Positions 13,101 through 25,300 of a stretch of 64,000 nt of DNA are shown here, piece after piece; position 1 is the stretch's first letter, and every line of letters begins with the position of its first letter. The stretch spans positions 30,404,532-30,468,531 of the forward strand of contig CM066912.1 in NCBI GenBank assembly GCA_033964015.1. Direction: 5' to 3'. The notes under the pieces are model-generated. The model had not been told where the DNA came from, ran no database searches, and saw only the letters and a program-made list of their open reading frames with translations. The stretch comes from Scolanthus callimorphus. Its lineage: Eukaryota; Cnidaria; Anthozoa; Actiniaria; Edwardsiidae. Position numbers and translations under genes: made by a program.

Positions 13101-16100
13101 GTGGTGCATTAATGTTGTCCTGTCTTTTCTCGCGAGCATTTTTTAGCCTTTTTAAATGGAGCAAGTGTGTGAACTAGTGAGCAAAATTGAAAACATAATC
13201 AAAAAATCACTTTCCATTCAAAAGTTATGAACTTCTGAAGTTTGAATTTTCTGCTCTTTGGTGGTTGCCTGCTTGCAGGCGTTGGTTTTTATCGCGAAAA
13301 TCCAAGAGTTCGTAGTCGTGGCCGCCATCTTGGACGCGCGCCGGAAATGCCTCGAGCCCCTCTCCCTCACTTTGTCACTCGCTCCAGGCATTTCTGGCGC
13401 GCGTCCAAGATGGCGGCCACGACTACGATCTCTGGGGTTTTCACGATAAAAACCAACGCCAGCAAGCAGGCTACTTTGGTGGTGAAAAATGGCGTGAAAT
13501 TCAAACTTCAGAAGTTCATAACTTTTAAATGGAAATTGATTTTTTGATTATGTTTTCAATTTTGCTCACTAGTTCACACACTTGCTCCATTTAAAAAGGC
13601 TAAAAAATGCTCGCTAGAAAAGACAGGACAACATTAGTCGCCTTCAGTATAACTGATTATCAGCAAATTAATAATCCATTTGCTGATGATGAAATCACCT
13701 TAGTTTGATGATTAATTGTTAAATATTGGAGTGTATTCTAATGCTTTATGCAAATGCTCTTGGAAATGAATTTTTTAATTAAATGATAGCAGTAAAAATA
13801 CTGTGTTCTTAATTTAACTGATGGCAATGGAATTTTTAGTTAACCTGTTATTTTTATCTTTTTTTCCTTAGTCTCCAGCATTTGAGCCACTACACCAGAA
13901 TGGAATTGATCATGGTAAAGCCTCTAATTCACCTTCCTGGCAATATCCAGAAGACATTACATTGTGTGGTTCCAGAAAATATCCATATCCCCCCCCCCCC
14001 CCCACGGAAGGGTGTTCAAAAGTGTCCCCTACCACTCTGGAATTTCCAGAAATAATTTTAGAAATAACATCTAGTAGAACCTCATTCAGATAATGGTACC
14101 TCGTTAAAATGCTTTTTCATAGGCATATAAATAACAAAACTATAGAGAAGTCCTTGATTTTGTGATTTTTTGACAAAGAGGACCATTCATGCATCACATA
14201 TTCCAGGTCAGCATTTGCACTTGATTTGGTGTTCAATGTGCAGGTTATTCTGGACATTGCCAGGATTGCAAATAGCCATTCTTAAAAACTCTTTAACGTG
14301 TTGGCTGGGCTCTGATCTATTTACTGATATATTTAAATTGTTTATTTACAATACTGCCTTTCAATTTTAAGTTACAAGCACTCCAAATATTAGCTCCGAG
14401 AGTGTGGAAGGGATAGGAGGAGAGTCGCCCAAAAAGAATGACTGGTAAGAAGTAATCTCTTGTTTCTACCAAAGAAATATTTTAAACTAATTAAGCCACT
14501 GGTCCCCAGCCGACTAGAATTCTTAGGCTCTCAAAGGTGCTGCTTCCTCGAAATTTAACACAGTTCTCAGATTTGCAAAGCCTGTTTTCTTCCACTATAT
14601 TTCTTAGATTCTCAAACAGCCTGTTTTCTTGGAAATCAACGTTGGTGAGCTGAGAACATCACTCTCTTTGACCCCCTAACTAGATTTTTCAGATTTTCAA
14701 ACCAGCCTGTGTTTTCTTGTAAATGTTGTATTTTTACAGGATTCTCGGTACCCTGTTTTCTTGGAAATCAACGCTGGTAGATTGAGAACATTTTCCTAAT
14801 TTTCCTTAAGTCGAGATTCCTCAGATTTCTTTACCACTTTTCTTGGAATTCCACTAACTAGAGTACTCAGACTCTCAAAGGATCTTGTTTTCTTGGAAAT
14901 CAATACTTTGCGAAATAGCGTAACACCATCTGAAGAGCTGGAAGTAATTAAAATGTTTTTCTTGGTTGTCTACTGGAAATTAGCCGGACATATCTTAAAA
15001 TTGATCGAACGCAAATTTTCATCGGACAATGTCCGATGCCCGGCCATTAATTTCCAGCTCTGATCATGTTACCCTCTCCAAGAAATTTGTATGTAATGTG
15101 TTCACTCATTATTCTGCTTCAGGGACAGAGCACAAGAAATGTTATCAACCATAGAAAGTCTTCAGGCCAACAACAAGAGACTGTTGGAGCAATATACAGC
15201 TGTACAGACTCAGGTAAGAAGGGGGGATTGCGTTTCTGTGGTGTTTTACCGTCAGTGGACACGAGAGCGTCCAAATAAGTTCGGCCACACCTTGTTTCTG
15301 ACCTGCCATATACACACAAGAGATGAAGTCTCGATGAAGACTTGCCAAACGAGGAGATCATTCTCGTTGTGGAGGCTCATGTAGGAGCTACTGTCACATG
15401 CGCGAGATTTGAGAAGAACGCTCAAAATCAGCCAATCAGCAAAGGCCCTCACATGGCTGTAGCCAGAGCCTCCCCGCAAGGTCATTCGTTTAGCTAGTTC
15501 CGTCGTGCTTCCTCACGATTCTCCGGGCACACAGGGAACCCACTCATAACGCGAATGACTAAGCTGACGTTGATGTTTGTTTCAGATGGAACAACTGAAG
15601 AGCTCAACGCCCTGCTCTGTAATGAGGTGGACGCGCTAAAGAAACAGAATCAAAAGTAAGTATTGCAGTTGCCTCTTGTAGAGAAGTGGACAATAGGACA
15701 TTCCAGCGGCTATAATGCACGCGCGCGCTGAGGGATATTTGTCGAACAAACTGTTTAAAAAGCGCGCGTGGCAAGTCGTGGGAGACGGCTTGAGTATTTT
15801 TCTATAAAGCCAGGGAAATACGAGGCAAAAATCCCTCAACTTGTCGCGCAACATTGTGGCGTTGCAAGTTGATGATCGATGTTGCGTGTTTTTCATCTCC
15901 CGCCACTAATCTGCTAATCGTCAAGCAACAAAAGCGTTTGTCGAAGTTGTAAAAATTTGTTGCGCGAATTAGAGCGCGGGTGTACTTTGAGCCACAAATT
16001 CTGGCTTTGTTGCTCGTTTTTCATCAAACACACAACTTGTCGCGCAACAGTTTGCTTACAATTCTAGTCAATAAAATGAGGTGCTATGGGGCAAAATCTG

Positions 16101-16298
16101 CTTTGGGCTCGCGTGTGTGATTATCAAAATGAAATGTTGCGCGACAAGTTGTGAATTTGATGAAACGCGAGCAACAAACATTAGACTTGCAACGCAGCAA
16201 TGTTGCGCGACAAGTTAGCGATTTTGTACCTCGTATTTCCCCGGGTACCTATGGAAAATTTTCCAGGGCGGGTTGTATTTTACTCTGGTATTGCCCCC

Positions 16299-16329
<31 letters not shown>

Positions 16330-19300
16330 ACACACAGTTTAAAAGTGCAATCAGCCAATATTGAACGCCGAAAACATAATAATAAAGGATTGACTGACAC
16401 AGGCCGGACCAACAATCAGGGTCTTTTCTAAATAATTGAGGAGAAGGTGCTGGGTGCTGCCTTTGCTTTAATATCTACAAATGGTTAGACCTTCGCGTCT
16501 TCTCGGATAAAGACGTTAAACCGTAGGTCCCGTCTCTCACATACACTACCCTAACCGGAACCAGAGGGACGTTAAAGAACCACGAGGAACGTCGGAAGTT
16601 ACCCAACCTCTGTGTCACAAACTCAGAATGCTAACACACACTCATGTTTATAAAGCTGGTTTCTTTAGGATGAGTTATCCGTTAATGTAAAGCGCTTTGA
16701 GCCGCGAGGATAAGCGCTATATAAGCACGGTTACTTTACTTTACTTTAAATGTTCTTTATTCCAGTCTTCAGCACATGGCTTCCAAGTACAAGGAGCTGG
16801 AAAAGGAGAATAGCGAACTTAGACAAACAGGTAACTCTAAAGCCTGGTGCACACTTGCAACATAACGACATAAGAAAAATATCACGCGAACCAAATTTAG
16901 TGGTTTCAAAACGTTGAAGGCCACAAAAAAACATAAGATTGCTTTGGTGAAGTAATCTATTGATGATCCATGGAAAATATTGATTATTTCCTATATTTTC
17001 GATGCTTTTTTCGTTGCAAAATAACGTCATTATGTCGCTAGTGTGCACCGGGCTTAAGATGAAGGTCATTTGTTACCATGCTCGATGATACAGCGCCTAG
17101 CGAGCTGAAGAAACATTTGTGTCCCGGCTACAAATTTTGTCGCGCGCAACAATGTAAGCTTGGGTGGCCTGCGTCACCCCTACTCCCACCCCCGGTTTAT
17201 GATATGCACGCAATGTCTTGGCACGAAGATACTACCATTTGCGTGCAACCCTGAAACTTGACTATTTATTCGCGTAGGTTTACGTTTCAAACGTGCACGT
17301 TTTGTCGAGAATTTTCGTGTTTCTCGCTCGCTGATTGGCTGCTGTTTTGACCGTTATTTTTCAGCCAATCAGAGTGCGAGAAACACGACAACTTCTGGAC
17401 AAAGCGTGCACGTTTGAAACGTAAACCTACGCGTGAAAATCGTCAAGCTTCAGGGTTGAACGAAAATGGTAGTAAAGTAACCATGTTGACAATTTACTTG
17501 ATGTTGAGCTTGTGGTATGTTCTTTTTCAGTCACTGAGGTGCAAGAAACAGAAAAAGGTTTACAGAATAGAAATACTATGCTGGTAGGTATTTTGGAAAT
17601 GTTATGACGAGTATTTAAAATGCTCAAGTCAGCTACTCCTTAGTTATTGTTTTGATTCGATATTGGAAGATGAGTCCCAAAGATGAGTCATTTGAGCTCT
17701 TGGGACAAATGTTTAATGTATTGTTAAAAAAAGAATTACATGTAGAAAAAAACAACATCGATTTCCATCGGCTGAATTCTGTAAGTGACGAATAGACCTT
17801 TTTTCCAAAATGGCCGCCGAAAATTAAAATCGATTTTTGTTTAAAATGAACGCCATCACTAGAACACACATCACTACCACTTTAGTAAAACTACAAAATT
17901 TCGCTGCATTATATCCAATATCTTCCTAGAAAACGAAAGTTAAAAATGTGAAAATTTACAGACGTTTGTATGACTGGGGGTATGCGTCATACCCCCAGTC
18001 ATACAAATCTCTGTAAAAGTTTCAATTTTCAGACTCTGTTTTCTCAGCCGACATGGCATTTGGGATAACGAAAATTTAAAGGATTACTAAATGTGCTGAT
18101 GCTCTTTCTAGTGCCAGTATTTGATTTTCAGTAAGTTTAATTTTAAGACATGTGAATTTGCTTATTTCGAGATTTCTACATGTAATTCCTTTTCTAAAAA
18201 CAATATATATAGAAAAACATATAGAATATATAGAAAATAAGCCCAAAAGCATAAGTCACACTTTGAGAGTATTTATTGGTTTTGTAAACTCCTATGAACA
18301 TGAAAAACATTTCGTGCACGCTAAGCAACATGCAAGAAAGTATTTCTAAGATGTCTTTCTATTTTTAACTTCTTTTAACATGCAGGAAAAAGAAAAGCAC
18401 ACATTAGAAGAAAATACAGACATCTTGAATATAAAGGTAACATATCTGTCTTATTGCTCAACACAGTGCCACCATGAGTGGATCCAGGCTACTGCCACTC
18501 AATCATCCTTTATTGATTCACGAATAAAACTAAAACAGCCACTAGGCTGGTTTTCATTAAAAATATTGTTCCATGGAACTAGTAAAAGGTTTTTGAAAAT
18601 GAAAGAAAGACAGAATTATAATCAAATAATCAGTAAAGATTAGTGCCACTTATTCCATGGAACTAGTCAAACATTTTCGGAGTGTCCCCAGCAAGGGCAT
18701 ATCTTAGTGCAAGGGACTAAGGGACAAATATGTCCCTGAGCATTTCCATAAAGTCACTGTTGACCCGCTCGCTCCTGTTTCATTCATGTCTTTCTTCTTC
18801 AGCTTACAGAGTCCCAAGGACAAATAGATTTTTTACGTCAACAACAGAAAGAATTAACAGAGTCTATAGGTTTGCAAAAAGTAAGTAGGCACAATTCTCA
18901 AATTTCTCATTTTTGAAAAGGCTCCGTGGCAAATCCCCGAACTTCAGGGCATCCCCCTATGCCTCCCGTCTGTACGTGTATTAAGACAGGTTATTTTACA
19001 ACTTCGAGCAACGTTTGGCCAAAAATACTGTTACTCAATGATTTCTATCCTAATTTCTAGATTTGTGGTCCACATTTCGAAATATCACAAAAGGCAGAGG
19101 ACTGGATTCGCGCCGCCACAAAAATAAGCGTTCAAAAATGGAAAAATTCTATAGAATCTATATAGGCTGTGATTGACATCACCATTTTAGTTGCGTAAAA
19201 TACGTCTATCTGTAAAACCTAAAATTTATTTTCTCAGCTTCCTCTGGAAATTTTTTACCGGCGCGATAATACAGAAACACTACCATGAAGACCTTTGAAA

Positions 19301-22300
19301 TGAGACTAAATTCAAAGCAACTTTTTTTATTTCGACTAACAAGATTTTTTGCCGCTTTATGGCAAAATTGCTCGAAGTTCTAAAATAATCTGTCTTAATT
19401 AGTAATTTCATGTCTTTAGTATTTTGACATCCTGTATAATCACGCAAGACTCAACGGATTTTAAAATAAAAATGAGATGAGATGAGATGAGTACGCATTC
19501 CTCCTCTTTACGCATAGTCAAATCCCACTAGTGGCATATTTATCAATGCTGCCTCGTAGTAGCGGAAAGTGTCGAGTTTGAAGACTAAAAAAATTAAAAT
19601 GAACTGTTTTGAATTGAACTAGGTTTTGACTAGAAACATTACCCAAATTGGATTTGACTTATAATAAACAGTTATTACGCTTGTCCCAATGGCCTCTGAC
19701 GTGATCTCTTATGAACTGATAGCCGACTTGGCCTTCGCGGTCGCCGAGCATTAATTGTTGAGTAATTGCAGGTTGAAGTGCTTTCTTTGAATTCTATTCC
19801 TTCTCTTTGTAGAAAGTAAATGTCGCTTATGAAGAGCTACAGAATGTCAGAGAAGAACTAGCAGAGGTAACCGTACTGGACAAACCTAACCAATAATGAC
19901 GTGTATTTATCTATTTGACGTCAAAACGTCGGTCGCGGGTACTAAATGTTGGACCCTGAGACACGCTTCTCAAATTTAACTGGCTTGACTTCCGGGACTT
20001 CTCTTTTGTTTTGTCAGCGCGTCAGACAGCACGTCATAATGTACTTTCCAGTAGTTAGTTACCACTGTATGCATTGCTACGCGACCTCAAAATTCACTTT
20101 TGCGATTGGCGATTCTCAGCAAAGGAATTACAATTTCAATTTTTTTCGCCAGAAAGCTAATAATTCTAGTGCAGAAAGCCACACGGTAGCTTACAATAAT
20201 TTTAGTTGATTTTGCAATCAATGTCGACCCACTGATGTAGCCGAATCCAACGTTTTGGTTTTGATTGACGGCTAAAAATCGCCAATCGCCCATCGCAACA
20301 GTGAATTTTCAGGTCGCGTAGCAATGCATACAGTGGTAACAGTACATGAAAGAGGCCTATTAAGAATATATTTTCTGAACTCTTGTTGTTATTTTTGTTG
20401 TTGTTGGTTTAGGAATCTACGTCAAAAGCAGATTATTTATCAAATGTTATAGCAGAACTATCATTAGCAAACGAGGTATGTGACTCAGAGCGGATTTCAG
20501 ATGACTGTCTAAAGTTAATCAGACTTGCGTTTTCTACGCGTTCCTATTGGTTGAGATCAGGGATCTCTCCTTTTATTGGGTCAGGGCCTAAACGCAAGCC
20601 GTTACTCTAATTGGTCAGTTGTTGAATAAAGGATTCCAGCTATAAGCGCGCGCGTTTTTCTTTATTCAGAAATTCTCGAACCCAGAGCTCCCCGGCTCGT
20701 TGCCTCGCGGGAGGCTCTGGTGACAACCATGCACTGACGCATGCGCGTGATTTGATACAGAGCCGCAATCTCGTACCCAGAGCTCGTCATCTTTTGGCCA
20801 GCGGCAAAGATTCAGGGCTCTGGGGGAATCGATTTTTTTAAAACCCAGATTCTGGGTTTCCGGTTTGATTGTTGTATGAAAGTTCGTTACGTTTTTGACC
20901 TACCACGCATGCTCACAAATCGGATTCCCCCAGGGCCCTGAATCTTGCCGCTGGCCAAAAGATGACGGGCTCTGGGTACGAGGTTGACAGAGCCGTTGAG
21001 AGAAACATATTTCTGCGCGTGCCCCAACGTTCAAAATCAGACAATCTGGGACCAAGGAAGCAAGTGAGAAATGACACTGAGACATCAAGGACGCCGCTTA
21101 ATAATATAAACCATACTGATGCATTCTGGGAAGGCATTCCAATCCTCCTTAATCTGGGACCAATCTCGTACCCAGAGCTCCCGGCTCGTCTGCTCGCAGG
21201 GGAGGCTCTGGGGGACATCCATTTGGGGGCCGTCGCTGATTGGTTGATTTTGAGCGTTGGAGCATGCGCTGAAAGGTCTTTCTCTCAGCGGCTCTGTATT
21301 AAATGGAGCGTGTTAGGCAAACTACTAGAGCGTGTGTCATGCCACAAGTACCTTGGGATCTTCATTCATAAGAGGATCTCCAATGGGACACTCAAGTTAA
21401 GGAAGCTCGTTCTAAAGCAATGAAAATATTGGGACTGCTCAGGAGAAATCTTTATAGTTGTAGCCCCTCAGTCAAAGAGCATGCTTAGAAGTCCCTAGTT
21501 AGATCAAGGATTGAATACCCTTACGAGAAACAGCACGTTAATGCTATCGAGGCCGTCCAGCGACGAGCAGCTAGGTTTATTTTCAACGACTAATCTTATT
21601 AATCTAGTGTATCTCAAATGTATACCAAATTAGGCTGGGACACTCTCGAAGTTAGAAGATCTATGGACTCAATGACTCTTTTCTACAAATATGTAAATGG
21701 ATTAATTAATGTATCCCTCCCTCCCTCAGTTGTTAGATCTGACCCTAGAACCCGTTCCTCGCATGACTATAAATTTAAGCATATCGGCACCAATTCAAAT
21801 CAATACAAGTTTTCTTTTTTTCCTAGGAGCATTCCCTATGGAATGCCCTACCAGCCACTGCCGTCGCTGCCACTACACCTGTGGCCTTCCAGAACAATGC
21901 CTTGCTCCCATCAGGCAACATTTCAGAAATTAGCTTTTGAGTTATTTATTTCATTATTGTCATCGTTTCTGTCCGCTTGTTTTCGCCCTATTGTACCATT
22001 TTTCTTTAACATCCTGTATAGTCCGATGACTCTAGGATTAATAAATATGAATGAATGAATTAAATCTCACGCATGCGTCAGTGGCTGTTACCAGAGCCTC
22101 CCCCGCGAGGTTACGAGCCGGCGAGCTCTGGGTTCGAGAATGATCAGCGACGGCCCTCAAATGGATGTCCCCAGAGCCTCCCCTGCGAGCAGACAAGCTC
22201 TGGTTAGGAGAATGGAAATGCCTTAACCGTGCCCCACAACTACCAGAATGCAGCGCGCGCTTTTTTAGCAGTTTGTTCGACACATGTCCCACATCTCTAC

Positions 22301-25300
22301 CGACATACTGCGCGCGCGTGCGTTTCGGCTGGAATCGTCCATTTGTTTCGTTTCTCGTCAGCTTAGTACATTTACTTTGCGTTTAGGTTTCGACACTCTG
22401 AAATCCACTCTATCTGACTGAATTATTTATTTCATTTTATATTATATTTTTTTCTAATCATTACGAGACAGAGAAGTTTACAGTATTAAACCTTATTTCT
22501 TCTTCCAGGAATTAAAAGTAGAAAAAAGTAAATTAGAAGAAGATGTATTTTATTTGAATAATGAACTTGCAAGGTTAGTAAAGAGCCGCCATGAAGTCGC
22601 CGGTACGTCTACATTTAGGGTTTGGCGACCAAATATTTCAGCCTTGTCGCCAAATGGCGACTTACCTTTCCAGGCTTTAGGTTTAAAAAAACTTCTCAAA
22701 ATTTGCTGTCAACGGCATAATTCGGGAGAGAAAGATCGGGGCCAGATTTATATTATGGCGAGCAAACTTCAATATTTTGCGACTAGAAATATTTATTTAA
22801 AAAAAAAATATGTCGGGCACTGCGGTATCAAACATATTGCACGGGGAACGAAATCTTCTTACAAAATCGGATCCATAAGAATATATTTACCACTAACAAT
22901 GTCGTAGCCTACCTGTAGGCGTTGGAGTGTTTTTTTTTTTTTAGCGAGAAAACCCGGAGTTCGCTCGAGTTCGCCATCTTGGCCGCCATATTGGAAAACG
23001 CGACGCGGGAGAACGGGGCGAGAGTTGACAAACTCCTTCGTATTTTTTGGTTCGATCCCAGGCCGCGCGACCAAAATATCCAAGATGGCGCCCGGCGATC
23101 TGACTCGGCTTTCTTCGCGGAAAAAAACACTATCTACCGCCTGCAAGCAGGCTAACAATGTCGGAGCCTGTTAGTAACCAAACGCTGGAAATTGCGACGC
23201 AGCATTTTGTCACAGAAATAGATATATATTATTTACCGGCTGGGAGGTCCGGATTGTGAAATAGCGTGACCGCGGTATTTTCTCAATATTTTCAAGACCA
23301 AGGTCACTGTATTTCACGATCTGGACCGACCCCAAACCGGTAAATTATGTATTTATTTTTCCGCTTTCACTGAAACAACATAAAACTTCGCATCGGAATT
23401 CAGCGCGTGCGCGACCCATCCGGATCGTAGGATTACGGACAGCTCACGAGCCAATCAGAGCGCGCGATTTGATGGATTCTGGACCGCTGAAATAATAAAA
23501 CAAGATTTCTTTTGGCAATAACATGAATATGTCTTTCTAATAAAGTCGAAATATTGTATTACAAACTCGTCGTGCTTCAATCCCGGGGGGACTCCCATAT
23601 TTTTTGGGCGGGGGTGCTCGTCGTACCTTTTAGGGTTTAAAATCAGGCCTCTGGTACCTTTTAGGGGGTAAAATTCGAAAATGTGTATTTTTTTCCAGAT
23701 AGGTACCTGTTAGAGGTCCGTTCTAGTAAATCAAGCAAATCGCACTTGTTGGTAGCCTGAATTTCAGACGTATTTTCCCTCGTAAAAAAAATACGCGAGA
23801 AAATTACGAGGGAAAATAAACTAAGCGACGCCATGTTTGGTACCTTTTAGGGGTCAAAATCAACTAAGCGACGCCATGTTTGGTACCTTTTAGGGGTCAA
23901 AACGAAAGTTCCCGACGAGCACCCCCGCCCAAAAAATATGGGCTTCAATCCAAAACATTGATATCAATCTACGATGATTACTATTCTCGGCCTTACATTG
24001 TGGTTACATTGTGATTTTGTGTTCTTACAGAATACGACAACACGATTCTCCCGGCTCTCCCTTACCTGTACCGAGTCCCTACACCACCAGTACGCCACTA
24101 AACGCCCGCAGGCCGTTCTCGCTAAAACAAGAGCTACAAGCTCAGCTGGTACGCATTTGATTTTTATCTAGTATCCACCATCTTCATCTCAGTACTAAAT
24201 TGCACTTGATTGTGTTAGTGTTAGTTACCACTGTATGCATTGCTACGCGACCTCAAAATTCGATGTTACAATGGGCGATTGGCGATTTTTAGCCGTTAAT
24301 CAAACCGAAACGCTGGATTCGGCTACTTCAATGGGTCGACATTGATTGCAAAATCAACCAAAGTGGTTTTGAGCTATCCTTTGGCTTCCTCGTCTCGAAT
24401 TTTTAACTTTTTGGTTCAAGAAAATTGACAACAATCATCTTGCGTAAAACCGCCAATCGCCCAACAGTGAATTTTGAGGTCGCGTAGCAATAGAGTACTC
24501 AAGTGTGACGTCATAAATTTGAGACATCTTGAATTTCCGATTTTAGTCCACGAATAATGAAAGACAAAGTGGAAAGAGAATCGGATGCAAAAAATTAGGC
24601 AAATCGGTTGAAACGCGACCAAGATATGGCCACCTGAATACATAATTTTCTTTAACAAATCACTGTATTTTGGACTGCGTTCAAAACTTTATGAACGCAA
24701 CCATAAATACAGTGATTTCTTTTAAAAAAAATTATGTATTCAGGGGGCCATATCTCGGTCGCGTTTCAACCGATTTGCCTCAATTTTGGTGTGTAGCATT
24801 CATTTATTATGCTCTTTCCAAATCCAAGGACAAATATTGCTAAATCGAAAATTTGTTTTTTCTGACGTCATCACTTGACTACTCTATGTATACGGTGGTA
24901 AAACATTTATTGTATCTTTCTTGAAAGTGTTGGTTAACCCTTTTGCTCTACAGTCAAGCGAGCCAAAGGACCTCCCTTCCCCTATGGTCGGCAACAGCAT
25001 ATGCAATGACAGTCTCGAAAGTAACGTGTTTGACGTCACAGCTGCTTCTCTCGACCAATCACGCGTCTCTTCTGTCACGCACGATTCCGTAGCAGCCAAT
25101 ACCTCTATGGACCGATACAGCATGATCGCTACTCAGGTGGTACGTTTAAATCTTTTCACTCCTATGTACATATTATAACTTCTCCTTACCTAAAGCAATG
25201 CATTACCCACAATTTTAGATATGAGAAATTGGTTTTAGATCAGTCCTTTATCCGTGTCTCTTTTAATTTGGTCCCTGGGCGGGTCCATGGCTAATCCCAT

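Larger units (their letters stand above)
20488..22410. mobile_element. Outer MITE of a multi-layer nested stack
   Basis: Left end GAGCGGATTTCAGATGACTG and right end CACTCTGAAATCCACTC are the two ends of a GAGCGG-type MITE, now about 1.9 kb apart. Between them lie CTCTGG/CAGAGCC repeat copies, the 9-bp-duplication hairpin 20766-20986 and a LINE 3' fragment. Confidence 0.62.

Noticed and set aside
12234..13177. Frames of 90-190 codons on both strands
   Set aside because: They lie wholly inside two inverted-repeat elements and mirror each other between arms; no domain is visible.
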